Shown piece by piece: positions 52,492 through 60,663 of a stretch of DNA of 64,000 bases (the stretch's first letter is position 1; every line of letters starts with the position of its first letter). The stretch comes from Micromonospora sp. M71_S20 (GTDB lineage Bacteria > Actinomycetota > Actinomycetes > Mycobacteriales > Micromonosporaceae). The notes under the pieces are model-generated. The model saw only the letters and a program-made list of their open reading frames with translations. It made no database searches and was not told where the DNA came from. Made by a program: the position numbers and the translations under genes. Location of the stretch: contig NZ_RCCV01000001.1 of NCBI RefSeq assembly GCF_003664255.1, positions 4,216,001 to 4,280,000 on the forward strand. Reading direction: 5' to 3'.

Positions 52492-53486
52492 GCACCGACG
52501 ACGGACGCCGACTGGTCGGCATCGGACTGCAGTCCGACAAGAGTGCCGACGAGTACGCCGCGCTGGCCGAGCTCGCCGAGGGGCACGGCTTCGACGTGCT
52601 GTCGGTCTTCGGTGACCTGATGTACCAGCCGCCGTTCTTCCCGCTGCTGGTGGCCGCGCGGCACACCCGGCGGATCCGCCTCGGGTCGGCCTGCCTGAAC
52701 CCGTTCACCATGCATCCGGTGGAGATCGCCGGACAGGTCGCGGCCCTGGACCTGGCGTCGAACGGGCGGGCCTACCTCGGGCTGGCCCGGGGCACCTGGC
52801 TGGACCAGGTCGGGGTGCCCCAGGCCCGGCCGCTGCGGCGGATCGCCGAGACCGTCGACGTGGTCCGGCTGCTGCTGTCCCGTGACGACCGGGGCTTCCA
52901 GGGCCGGGAGTTCACCGTGGCGCCCGGCACGGCGCTGCGCTACGCCCCGGTCCGCGCCGACGTGCCCGTCCTGGTGGGGACGTGGGGTCAGCAGACCGCC
53001 CGGACGGCCGCCGCGTTCGCCTCGGAGATCAAGGTCGGCGGGTCGGCCAACCCGGCGATGGCCAAGACCATGCGCGCCTGGCTGGACGACGCCGCGCCCG
53101 AGGCCCGGGTCGGCGTGGTGCTCGGCGCCGTGACCGTGGTGGACGAGGACGGCGCCCTGGCCCGGCGGGTGGCCCGTACGGAGGTGGCCATGTACCTCGC
53201 CGTGGTCGCCGCCCTCGACCCGAACGTCGACATCGACCCGGAGCTGCTGGCGCGCATCCAGCAGCACGTCGCCCGCCAGGAGCACGACCTCGCCGGCGCG
53301 CTGATCGGCGGGGACCTGCTCGACCTGTTCGCCTTCTCCGGCACCCCCGAACACGTCGCGGCGCAGGCCGCGGCGGTGTTCGACGCCGGGGCGACCCGGG
53401 TGGAGTTCGGCACCCCGCACGGGTTGACCCCGGCTGGCGGCGTCGACCTGCTCGGCCGCCGGGTGCTGCCGCTGCTGCGGCAATGA
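52488..53486 (+). CDS. Luciferase-like (LLM) flavin/F420-dependent oxidoreductase
   Basis: 332-residue TIM-barrel enzyme of the bacterial luciferase/MER superfamily, GTG 52488. Motifs: ALAELAEGHGFDVLSVFGDLMYQPPFF, LGSACLNPFTMHPVEIAGQVAALDLASNGRAYLGLARGTWLDQVG (in pieces: IRLGSACLNPFTMHP and YLGLARGTWLD) and VPVLVGTWGQQTART. The pattern is nearest to F420-dependent methylene-tetrahydromethanopterin reductase-like enzymes. It is the last gene of the operon, which ends at the hairpin 3 bp after its stop. It may oxidise or reduce the product released by the peptidases; this is inference. Confidence 0.9.
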   Translation: MSTDDGRRLVGIGLQSDKSADEYAALAELAEGHGFDVLSVFGDLMYQPPFFPLLVAARHTRRIRLGSACLNPFTMHPVEIAGQVAALDLASNGRAYLGLARGTWLDQVGVPQARPLRRIAETVDVVRLLLSRDDRGFQGREFTVAPGTALRYAPVRADVPVLVGTWGQQTARTAAAFASEIKVGGSANPAMAKTMRAWLDDAAPEARVGVVLGAVTVVDEDGALARRVARTEVAMYLAVVAALDPNVDIDPELLARIQQHVARQEHDLAGALIGGDLLDLFAFSGTPEHVAAQAAAVFDAGATRVEFGTPHGLTPAGGVDLLGRRVLPLLRQ

Positions 53487-53488
53487 CG

Positions 53489-53530
53489 CCGTGGCGGGGG
53501 CGGGCGTGCACCGGCCCGCCCCCGCCACGG
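53489..53530 (+). terminator. Perfect 17-bp hairpin ending the peptide operon
   Basis: CCGTGGCGGGGGCGGGC (53489-53505) and its exact reverse complement (53514-53530) flank an 8-nt loop, starting 3 nt after the stop codon of the last operon gene. It is the strongest hairpin in the window and very likely stops transcription, although no U-tract follows. Confidence 0.85.
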
Positions 53531-53589
53531 GCCCGCCGTCCCGCCCCGCTTGCACGGGCAGTCGAATTCTTTCGTTCTGAGATCCAACT

Positions 53590-53644
53590 CTTGCGCTGGC
53601 AAGTCCAGTACTGACACCATACCCATCGATACCTTTCCGTATCG
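53590..53644 (+). promoter_or_regulatory. Two inverted repeats before the secreted GH gene
   Basis: CTTGC-GCTG-GCAAG (53590-53603) has the form of a LacI-type or sugar-responsive operator. CGATAC-CTTTCC-GTATCG (53627-53644) ends at the ribosome site GGAGGGAG and could sequester it or bind a regulator. The region around 53560-53600 is AT-richer than average and may contain the promoter, but no clear -35/-10 pair is seen. Confidence 0.45.
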
Positions 53645-53658
53645 GAGGGAGCAGGGCC

Positions 53659-56043
53659 ATGGCGGTGTCGCGCCGGAGACTGATCGGATCACTCGCCGCG
53701 GGCTCGGCCCTCGCCGCTGTCGCGCCGACCGACCTGGTGGCGGCCCTGCGCGGCACCGCGTACGCGGCCAGCCCGCCGGGCGACGTCGTCGGCAAGGTCT
53801 CGGTCGGCTACCAGGGCTGGTTCAGCTGCCCCGGTGACGGCGCGCCCATCGGCGGCTGGTGGCACTGGAGCCGCGACCGGTTCCAGTCTCCCTCCCCGGC
53901 CAACACCACCATCGTCTCCTGGCCCGACATGCGGGAGTACGCCCGCGGCTACACCACCGCCTACCCGCCGCTCGGCAACGGCCAGCCGGCGCAGCTCTTC
54001 TCCTCCTACGACGAGCAGACTGTCGACACCCACTTCCGCTGGATGCGCGAGCACGGCTGCGACACCGCCGCCCTGCAACGGTTCAACCCGTTCGGCGACG
54101 AGGGGCCGACGCGCGACGCCATGACGGTCAAGGTCCGGGGCGCGGCCGAACGCCACGGCCGCAAGTTCTACGTCATGTACGACGTCACCGGCTGGACGGC
54201 GATGCAGTCCCAGATCAAGGAGGACTGGCTGAACCGGATGTCCGCGCACACCGCCTCCCCGGCGTACGCGCGGCAGAACGGCCGGCCGGTGGTCTGCGTC
54301 TGGGGCTTCGGCTTCAACGACGACGGCCGCCCCTTCGCCCCCGCCGCCTGCCTCGACGTCGTCAACTGGTTCAAGGCCCAGGGCTGCTACGTCATCGGCG
54401 GCGTGCCGACGTACTGGCGACAGGGCGTCAACGACTCCCGGCCGGGCTTCTCCGAGGTCTACCGTGCGTTCCACATGCTCTCGCCGTGGATGGTCGGGCG
54501 CACCGGCACCCTCGACGGGCTCGACTGGTTCCACACCAACGTCAACGTCCCCGACCTGGCCGACTGCGCCGCGCACGGCATCGACTACCAGCCCTGCGTG
54601 ATGCCGGGCGACCTGTCGGCCGGGCACCGCCGCCACGGCGACTTCTACTGGCGGCACCTCTACAACATGACCCGGCTCGGCGCCCAGGGCCTCTACGTGT
54701 CGATGTTCGACGAGTTCAACGAGGGCAACCAGATCGCCAAGACCAGCGAGACGCAGGCGACCACCCCGGCGGGGGCGGGCATCCGCGCGCTGGACGAGGA
54801 CGGCGTCGCCTGCTCCGCCGACTACTACCTGCGGATCACCGCCGACGGCTGCCGGATGTTCAAGGGCCAGCTCGCCCTGACCCCCGTACGGCCGACGCCG
54901 CCCGTCGTCGGCGGCGGCCCGGCGCCCGGGGGCGACCTGGCCGCCGGCCGGCCGACGTCGGCGAGCAGCCGGAACGGCTCGTTCGCCGCCGGCAACGCCG
55001 TCGACGCCGATCCGAACAGCTACTGGGAGTCCACCAACGGCGCCTTCCCGCAGTGGTGGCAGGTCGACCTCGGCGCGGCGCACGCGGTGACCCGGATCGT
55101 GCTGGCCGTGCCGGCCGGCTGGGAGGCGCGCACCCAGACGCTGACGGTGCAGGGCAGCACCGACGGCGCGACCTTCCGCACGCTCGCCGGGCCGGCCGGG
55201 GTCCGGTTCGACCCGGCCACCGGCAACACCGCGACCCTCACCGTGCCGTCGGCCACCGCCCGGCACGTGCGGGTGACCGTCACCGCCAACACCGCCTGGC
55301 CGGCGGCCCAACTCGCCCGCGTCGGGGTGTACGCGGCGACCGGGACGCCCACCCCGCCCACGCCGCCGGGCGGCCTCACCGTGACCGGCCGCACCTCGAC
55401 AAGCGTGTCGCTGGCCTGGACGGCGTCGACCGACGCCGACGGCGTGACCGGCTACCAGGTGCGCCGCGACGGGCAGACCGTCGCGTCCGTCCCGGGCACC
55501 TCCGCCACCGTGGGCGGGCTGACGCCCAGCACCGCGTACACCTTCACCGTCGTCGCCGTGGACGGGGGCGGCACCCTGTCGGCGCCGTCCAGCGCGGTGT
55601 CGGTGACCACCGACCCGGCACCCGGGACCGACCTCGCTCGGGGCCGGCCGGTGACGGAGAGCAGCCACGTCCAGAACTACGGCTGCGCCAACACCGTCGA
55701 CGGTGACGCCGACAGCTACTGGGAGAGCGCCGGCAACGCCTTCCCGCAGTGGGTGCGGGTCGACCTCGGCACGGTCGTCGAAGTCGGACAGGTCGTGCTC
55801 CGGCTCCCGCCCGCCGCCGCCTGGCAGCGACGCACCCAGACGGTCGCGGTCGAGGTGAGCCCGGACGGCGCCGCGTGGAGCACGCCCGTCGCGCCGGCCG
55901 GCCGGGTCTTCGATCCGGCCACCGGCAACCGGGTGACGCTCGCCGTCCCGGCGACGCCCGGCCGGTACGTGCGCATCCGCGTCACCGGCAACACCGGCTG
56001 GCCGGCGGCGCAGCTGTCCCAGCTTGAGGTGTACGCCGCATAG
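53659..56043 (+). CDS. Secreted GH99/GH71-like glycoside hydrolase with discoidin-FnIII-discoidin tail
   Basis: 794 residues. Twin-Arg signal (VSRRRLIGSLAAGSALAAV, cleavage near AYAA, about 37). Catalytic region about 40-410: KVSVGYQGWFSCPGDG, WPDMREYARGYTT, FRWMREHGCDTAALQRFNPFG and LYVSMFDEFNEGNQI (349-358), the acidic motif of the GH99/GH71-like barrel. A discoidin/F5-8C domain (about 426-560), a fibronectin-III domain (about 568-652) and a second discoidin domain (about 655-794) follow; the two discoidin domains are similar (SYWES-NAFPQW). Such tails bind sugar polymers. GH99 enzymes cleave alpha-mannans and GH71 alpha-1,3-glucans; the neighbouring GH87-like gene favours alpha-glucan. Confidence 0.82.
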   Translation: MAVSRRRLIGSLAAGSALAAVAPTDLVAALRGTAYAASPPGDVVGKVSVGYQGWFSCPGDGAPIGGWWHWSRDRFQSPSPANTTIVSWPDMREYARGYTTAYPPLGNGQPAQLFSSYDEQTVDTHFRWMREHGCDTAALQRFNPFGDEGPTRDAMTVKVRGAAERHGRKFYVMYDVTGWTAMQSQIKEDWLNRMSAHTASPAYARQNGRPVVCVWGFGFNDDGRPFAPAACLDVVNWFKAQGCYVIGGVPTYWRQGVNDSRPGFSEVYRAFHMLSPWMVGRTGTLDGLDWFHTNVNVPDLADCAAHGIDYQPCVMPGDLSAGHRRHGDFYWRHLYNMTRLGAQGLYVSMFDEFNEGNQIAKTSETQATTPAGAGIRALDEDGVACSADYYLRITADGCRMFKGQLALTPVRPTPPVVGGGPAPGGDLAAGRPTSASSRNGSFAAGNAVDADPNSYWESTNGAFPQWWQVDLGAAHAVTRIVLAVPAGWEARTQTLTVQGSTDGATFRTLAGPAGVRFDPATGNTATLTVPSATARHVRVTVTANTAWPAAQLARVGVYAATGTPTPPTPPGGLTVTGRTSTSVSLAWTASTDADGVTGYQVRRDGQTVASVPGTSATVGGLTPSTAYTFTVVAVDGGGTLSAPSSAVSVTTDPAPGTDLARGRPVTESSHVQNYGCANTVDGDADSYWESAGNAFPQWVRVDLGTVVEVGQVVLRLPPAAAWQRRTQTVAVEVSPDGAAWSTPVAPAGRVFDPATGNRVTLAVPATPGRYVRIRVTGNTGWPAAQLSQLEVYAA

Positions 56044-56055
56044 CGGCGGTCACTG

Positions 56056-56084
56056 CCGGCCGCGCGGCTGTGCCGCGCGGCCGG
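56056..56084 (+). terminator. Perfect 13-bp hairpin between the two secreted glycosidase genes
   Basis: CCGGCCGCGCGGC (56056-56068) and GCCGCGCGGCCGG (56072-56084) form a perfect stem with a TGT loop, 12 nt after the stop codon. It may end or weaken transcription before the GH87-like gene, or protect the upstream mRNA 3' end. The next gene starts 29 nt later. Confidence 0.65.
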
Positions 56085-56113
56085 ACCCGTCCCACCACGA
56101 GAAGAGTCCCGTC

Positions 56114-58159
56114 ATGCCCCTGAGCAGATACTCGCCGCCCGGACCGTCGTCGCGGCGGCGGCCCCGGGCGGCGGTCGCCGCCACCGTCGCGCTCGCCACC
56201 GCCCTCGGCGTCCTGGCCGGCGCGCCCGGCCCGGCCACCGCCACCCCACCCGCCGGCACCGGGCCGGTCGTGACCAGGGCCGGCCTCGACCCGCGCCTGG
56301 TCGCGGGACGCGGCGCCGACGTCGACTTCGTCGAGCAGGAGGCGGAGAACGCCACCACGAACGGCGAGGTCATCGGCCCCGACCGCACCGCCTACACGCT
56401 GCCGGCCGAGGCCTCCGGGCGCAGCGCGGTCCGGCTGACCCCTGGCCGGTACGTCGAGTTCGTCCTGCCCCGCGCCGCCAACGCGATCACCGTGCGCTAC
56501 AGCATCCCCGACGCCCCGCGGGGCGGCGGCATCACCGCCCCGCTGGACGTGGCGGTCAACGACCGGCGGGTCCGGACGATGACCCTCACCTCGCAGTACG
56601 CCTGGCTCTACAACCAGTACCCGTTCTCCAACGACCCGACCGCCGGGCTGCTGCACCCGGACTGGTGGATCACCGAGTGCTCGTGCGTGCCGGCGGCCAC
56701 CACGCCGTACCCGAGCATCCCCACGCCGTTCCGCCCCAGCCACTTCTACGACGAGCAGCGGCTGCTGCTCGGCCGGACGTACCGGGCGGGCGACCGGATC
56801 CGGCTCACCGCCCCGGCGGGCAGCAACGCGGCGTGGACGGTGATCGACCTGCTCGACTCCGAACTCGTCGGTCCCCCGCGCGTCCGGCTGCGCGCCGCGA
56901 ACGTCCTGGCCTTCGGCGCCGATCCGACCGGCCGCCGCGACTCCGCCGACGCCCTGGACCGGGCCATCGCCTTCGCCCGACGGGCGGACGTGCCGGTCTA
57001 CCTGCCGCCCGGCACGTACCAGGTCAACCGGCACATCATCGTCGACGACGTGACGATCGAGGGCGCCGGCAACTGGTACACGATCGTCAAGGGGCGCGAG
57101 GTCGCGCTGCCCACGCCCGCGCCGGACGGCTCGGTGCACACCGGCGTCGGCTTCTACGGCCGCAGCGCCGCCGACGGCGGCAGCCGCGACGTGCACCTCT
57201 CCGGCTTCGCCATCGAGGGCGACGTGCGCGAGCGCATCGACACCGACCAGGTCAACGCGATCGGCGGCGCGATGAGCGACTCCACCATCGACGGGCTGCA
57301 CCTGCGCCACACGAAGGTGGGCATCTGGTTCGACGGGCCGATGACCAACGTGCGGGTCACCGACACGATCATCGTGGACCAGATCGCGGACGGGCTCAAC
57401 TTCCACACCGGCGTCACCGACTCGCTGGTCACCCACACCTTCGTCCGCAACACCGGCGACGACGGGCTCGCCATGTGGTCGGAGAAGGTCGGCAACGCCC
57501 GCAACCGGTTCGACCACAACACCGTGCAGTCGCCGGTGCTGGCCAACGGCATCGCCCTCTACGGCGGCACCGACCTCACCGTGTCGCACAACCTGGTCGC
57601 CGATCCGGTGCGCGAGGGCAGCGCGATCCAGGTAGGGTCCCGCTTCGGCGCGGAGCCCTTCACCGGGCGGCTGCTGATCACCGGCAACACCACCGCCCGC
57701 GCCGGCACGTACGAGCTGAACTGGAAGATCGGGCTGGGGGCCATCTGGTTCTACGCCCTCGACCGGGACATCGACGCGACCGTCGACGTGATCGGGGACA
57801 GCTACCTCGACAACACGTACAACGCCATCATGCTGGTCAGCGACTGGCCGGTGAAGGACCTCCACTCGATCACCGGCGTCCGGTTCCAGGACATCCGGGT
57901 CGACGGCACGGGCACCTCCGTGCTGAGCGCCCGCGCGGCGGGCTCGGCCTCGTTGCGCAACGTCGACGCCCGCAACGTCGGCGCCGTCGGCGTCAACAAC
58001 TGCGGGTCGTTCAACTTCCCGGCGACCGGCTCGGAGTTCGCCCTCACCGATCTCGGCGGCAACGACGGCGGCTGGCTGGCCCCGTGGCAGTTGCCGAACA
58101 CCATCACCTGCGACGACCGCCCGCCGGTCGTGCCGCCGCCGCCACCGTCGGCCTGGTGA
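56114..58159 (+). CDS. Secreted GH87-like alpha-1,3-glucanase (mycodextranase type)
   Basis: 681 residues. Signal peptide about 1-44 (RRRPRAAVAATVALATALGVLAGAPGPATA). A CBM6/35-like beta-sandwich (about 70-255; EQEAENATTNGEVIG, GRYVEFVLP) precedes a right-handed beta-helix (about 258-665; VLAFGADPTGRRDSADALDRAI, VPVYLPPGTYQVNRHIIVDD). The putative catalytic Asp set is D426 (ADGLNFHTG) and D449-D450 (RNTGDDGLAMWS); a D-x22-DD spacing of this kind is that of characterised GH87 enzymes as I recall them. GH87 proteins attack alpha-1,3-glucan or nigeran of fungal walls. Likely co-expressed with the GH99-like gene, together forming a fungal-wall or alpha-glucan attack pair. Confidence 0.84.
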   Translation: MPLSRYSPPGPSSRRRPRAAVAATVALATALGVLAGAPGPATATPPAGTGPVVTRAGLDPRLVAGRGADVDFVEQEAENATTNGEVIGPDRTAYTLPAEASGRSAVRLTPGRYVEFVLPRAANAITVRYSIPDAPRGGGITAPLDVAVNDRRVRTMTLTSQYAWLYNQYPFSNDPTAGLLHPDWWITECSCVPAATTPYPSIPTPFRPSHFYDEQRLLLGRTYRAGDRIRLTAPAGSNAAWTVIDLLDSELVGPPRVRLRAANVLAFGADPTGRRDSADALDRAIAFARRADVPVYLPPGTYQVNRHIIVDDVTIEGAGNWYTIVKGREVALPTPAPDGSVHTGVGFYGRSAADGGSRDVHLSGFAIEGDVRERIDTDQVNAIGGAMSDSTIDGLHLRHTKVGIWFDGPMTNVRVTDTIIVDQIADGLNFHTGVTDSLVTHTFVRNTGDDGLAMWSEKVGNARNRFDHNTVQSPVLANGIALYGGTDLTVSHNLVADPVREGSAIQVGSRFGAEPFTGRLLITGNTTARAGTYELNWKIGLGAIWFYALDRDIDATVDVIGDSYLDNTYNAIMLVSDWPVKDLHSITGVRFQDIRVDGTGTSVLSARAAGSASLRNVDARNVGAVGVNNCGSFNFPATGSEFALTDLGGNDGGWLAPWQLPNTITCDDRPPVVPPPPPSAW

Positions 58160-58281
58160 GCCCCTCGCGGTGGGCGGTGGACTCCGCCGCCCACCGCACC
58201 GGCCAGTCCTGTCCGGCGGGTGTCCAGCGCCAGGTCGGAGAGGCGATCGTATGCGCGGCCGCCTCCGCCGCGCCACCGCCA

Positions 58282-58323
58282 GCCGCCGCCGTACCGGGAC
58301 ACCCCGGCACGGCGGCGGCTTTC
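58282..58323 (+). terminator. Intrinsic-type terminator after the GH87-like gene
   Basis: GCCGCCGCCGT (58282-58292) pairs with ACGGCGGCGGC (58309-58319), with an inner CCGGG/CCCGG stem and ACAC loop, and TTTCTC follows. It is the only hairpin in the window with a T-run, and it closes the secreted glycosidase unit. Confidence 0.8.
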
Positions 58324-58508
58324 TCGTACCCCCTGAACGGGAACCGTCGACCCAACCCCGCACCCACCCGCCGGCCGTGTGACGGGTCAGCCGTTCACCA
58401 CGATTGACGAATGTCGACCAAATGTGCTAACAAACCGCCTTGTGAATGTCGTCGAAAATGGCGGAAACCCTCCTCTTTCCGGAAACTGACACGGGACGCG
58501 ACAGAGGC

Positions 58509-58538
58509 GTGACACATTGCCTTTCGTCGTTGCATAAT
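58509..58538 (+). promoter_or_regulatory. Promoter for the tryptophan-type operon
   Basis: GTGACA (58509-58514) and CATAAT (58533-58538) match the housekeeping -35 and -10 consensus at 5 of 6 positions each, with an 18-bp spacer. Transcription would start near 58545, giving a leader of about 60 nt before GTG 58608. No operator palindrome was recognised. Confidence 0.6.
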
Positions 58539-58607
58539 GGCCGCCGCACGCGCTGTCGCACCGTCGGTTTCCGATGCGGCGACGCCGACCGAAGGGGACA
58601 CAATTCC

Positions 58608-59312
58608 GTGAAGCGGGACCACTCACCTGTGCTGCCTGGCGACGGCGCCACGGACTATGCGCGCTACATGCGGCTGGACGCGCTGCTCGACCTGCAACGG
58701 CGTCCGGAGGAGATGCTCCACCGCGACGAGCTGCTCTTCCAGGTGGTGCACCAGTCCACCGAGTTGTGGCTGAAACTCGCCGCCGCCGAGCTGGCCGAGG
58801 CGGTCACCCGGCTGCGCGCCGGCGAGCTGGCGGTGACCGAGTCGCTGCTGGCCCGGGCGACGCTCGGAATCCAGCTGGTCACCGACCAGCTGGAGATGTT
58901 CCGGCACCTGTCCCCGGCCGACTTCCAGGCCATGCAACCGGCGTTGGGCAAGGGATCCGGCGCGGAGTCGCCCGGCTGGCGGCAGGTCCAGGCCACGAGC
59001 CGACAGCTAGGCCGGGCGTTCGCCGAGCATCTGGAAGCCCAGGGAATCGACCCGGCCACACTGGGCCGGCCGGATCCGGCGGACCCCGTCCAGCGGCTCG
59101 CCGAGGCGCTCGTCGAGTGGGACGAGCGGGTGTCGCTGTGGCGGACGCGGCACTATCAGCTCGCCCTGCGTGTCGGGGGCCACGCCCCGGACGGTGCCGA
59201 GGCGACGATGCTCGCCAAGCTCGTCGGATACCGGTTCTTCCCCGAACTGTGGCGGGCCCGCCTGAAGCCCACCGATGAATCCGGTAACGAATCACAGGTC
59301 GGTCGTCCCTGA
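58608..59312 (+). CDS. Tryptophan 2,3-dioxygenase-family protein, short form (TDO-A)
   Basis: 234 residues; GTG 58608 is 10 nt after GAAGGGG. TDO features: DYARYMRLDALLDLQ (16-30), MLHRDELLFQVVHQSTELWLKL (the distal-pocket His48 of the HQxxELW motif), SLWRTRHYQLALRVGG with the expected proximal heme ligand His182, and the closing FFPELWRARL. The GTGGT substrate loop that should follow the proximal His is replaced by GGHAPDGAEAT. The protein is about 50 residues shorter than usual TDO. Heme binding is likely; tryptophan oxidation is uncertain. First gene of a four-gene operon, with a TDO paralogue next. Confidence 0.82.
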   Translation: MKRDHSPVLPGDGATDYARYMRLDALLDLQRRPEEMLHRDELLFQVVHQSTELWLKLAAAELAEAVTRLRAGELAVTESLLARATLGIQLVTDQLEMFRHLSPADFQAMQPALGKGSGAESPGWRQVQATSRQLGRAFAEHLEAQGIDPATLGRPDPADPVQRLAEALVEWDERVSLWRTRHYQLALRVGGHAPDGAEATMLAKLVGYRFFPELWRARLKPTDESGNESQVGRP

Positions 59313-59388
59313 CAATCCTCGTCCACCAGAAATTGTCAATCCCTCCCCACCTGTCTGCGTGGCGACCGAAATGTCGAGGTGCGGTTTC

Positions 59389-60663
59389 GTGCGTGAACTG
59401 ACGAGCTGGCTGTCCGGTGCCGGTGAGCCCGACAGTTTCCCATACTCCGCCGTGCTGGCGGAGTTTCACCGGGTCGGCAAACACTTCGTCGAGAAGGAGC
59501 TGCTGGCCCTGCTCGACCAGGCCCGTGCGCAGTCGACGGTGCCGGCGGCCGCGCGGGACGCCCACGCCCGGTTGCTGGGTGACTTCCTCGACACCGCGCT
59601 CGACAAGTGGGACGGCCGGTACGACTACCGCAGTTACCTGGCGCTGCGGCTGCTCCGGCTGCCCTGCGGGGACGACGTCGACGACGGGCCGGCCGCCGAC
59701 CCGCTCGGTGCCCGGCGGGAACGGGACCGGCTCCTCGTCCGCCTGGTCGCCGACGCGCTGGCCTTCGAGCTGACCGCCGCCTCCGGCACCACCGACCTGC
59801 TGCCCGAGCGGCGCCCGAGCCGGGACGTGGTGGCCAAGCGCTACCGGCTCGGCGTACGGGCCGCGTCCCCCGCCCTCGTCCGGATGGGCCTGGCCGGCAC
59901 GGTCCCCCACCGGGAGGCGGTGGCGACCCCGGACGAGCTGCGGGCCCTCGCCGCCGACCCGGATCCCAGCGGGGAGCTGGTGCTGCGGCTGAGCATGCTG
60001 CCGGTCCACGTGACACACGACGAGTACTTGTTCATCCGGGTGCTCCAGGCGTACGAGTGCCTCTTCGCCGGGATCGCCGACGAGCTGCGCGCCACCGTCG
60101 CCGCCCTGACCGCCGGCCAGGCGGGGCCGGCGGTCGAGCGGCTGGCGTACGCCCGCGAGCAGCTCACCAGCGCCGGACCGCTGTTCTCGCTGCTGGCCAC
60201 CATGCATCCGGAGGCGTTCCGGACGTTCCGGGAGTTCACCGAGGGGGCGAGCGCCATCCAGTCGCGCTCCTACAAGCTGGTGGAGTCGCTGTGCCGTACC
60301 CCGGAGGGGTCGCGGTTGGACTCGGCCGCCTACCACCAGGTGCCGGAGGTCCGCGACCGGGTGCACGCCGGGCGGCCGTCGGTCGACGACGCGTTCCGGG
60401 CCGCCGTACGCGACGGCCTGCTCGCCGCGCCTGGCGGCGAGCGGGTCGAGGAGGAGATGCGGTCGTTCGCCGCCGCGGTCGTCCAGTGGCGGCGTACGCA
60501 CCACCGGCTGGCGACCCGGATGCTCGGCCCCCGCCCCGGCACCGGCTACACGGAGGGCACGCCCTACCTGGCCGCCGTCCGGTCCATCCCGGTCTTCACC
60601 TCCGTCGCCGACGACTCCCGATCGGCGTCCCCGACCGGACCGACCGGAGGCAGCCCCGAGTGA
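59389..60663 (+). CDS. Tryptophan 2,3-dioxygenase-superfamily protein, long form (TDO-B)
   Basis: 424 residues from GTG 59389, which has GAGG 9 nt upstream; the same frame is open to ATG 59275, overlapping the previous gene. An N-terminal helical extension of about 200 residues has no recognised family. From about 205 the TDO pattern appears: THDEYLFIRVLQAYECLF, EGASAIQSRSYKLVE, QWRRTHHRLATRMLG with proximal His371 or His372, and the substrate loop RPGTGYTEGTPYL (GTGxT). The distal His of the HQAYE motif is Leu219 here. So it keeps the loop its neighbour TDO-A lacks and lacks the His its neighbour keeps. The stop overlaps the next gene by GTGA. Confidence 0.8.
   Translation: MRELTSWLSGAGEPDSFPYSAVLAEFHRVGKHFVEKELLALLDQARAQSTVPAAARDAHARLLGDFLDTALDKWDGRYDYRSYLALRLLRLPCGDDVDDGPAADPLGARRERDRLLVRLVADALAFELTAASGTTDLLPERRPSRDVVAKRYRLGVRAASPALVRMGLAGTVPHREAVATPDELRALAADPDPSGELVLRLSMLPVHVTHDEYLFIRVLQAYECLFAGIADELRATVAALTAGQAGPAVERLAYAREQLTSAGPLFSLLATMHPEAFRTFREFTEGASAIQSRSYKLVESLCRTPEGSRLDSAAYHQVPEVRDRVHAGRPSVDDAFRAAVRDGLLAAPGGERVEEEMRSFAAAVVQWRRTHHRLATRMLGPRPGTGYTEGTPYLAAVRSIPVFTSVADDSRSASPTGPTGGSPE

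Larger units (their letters stand above)
58160..58607. other. 448-bp control region before the tryptophan-type operon
   Basis: It begins with the intrinsic-type terminator of the glycosidase unit (58282-58323) and ends with the promoter and ribosome site (GAAGGGG, 58591-58597) of the next operon. From 58395 to 58545 the base composition is clearly less GC-rich than the rest of the window. TTGACG at 58404-58409 is a possible second -35 box. Short open frames here have no ribosome site and are not counted as genes. Confidence 0.55.

Noticed and set aside
59275-59388. N-terminal extension of TDO-B from ATG 59275
   Set aside because: It overlaps the TDO-A 3' end and has no ribosome site, whereas GTG 59389 has GAGG at the right distance.
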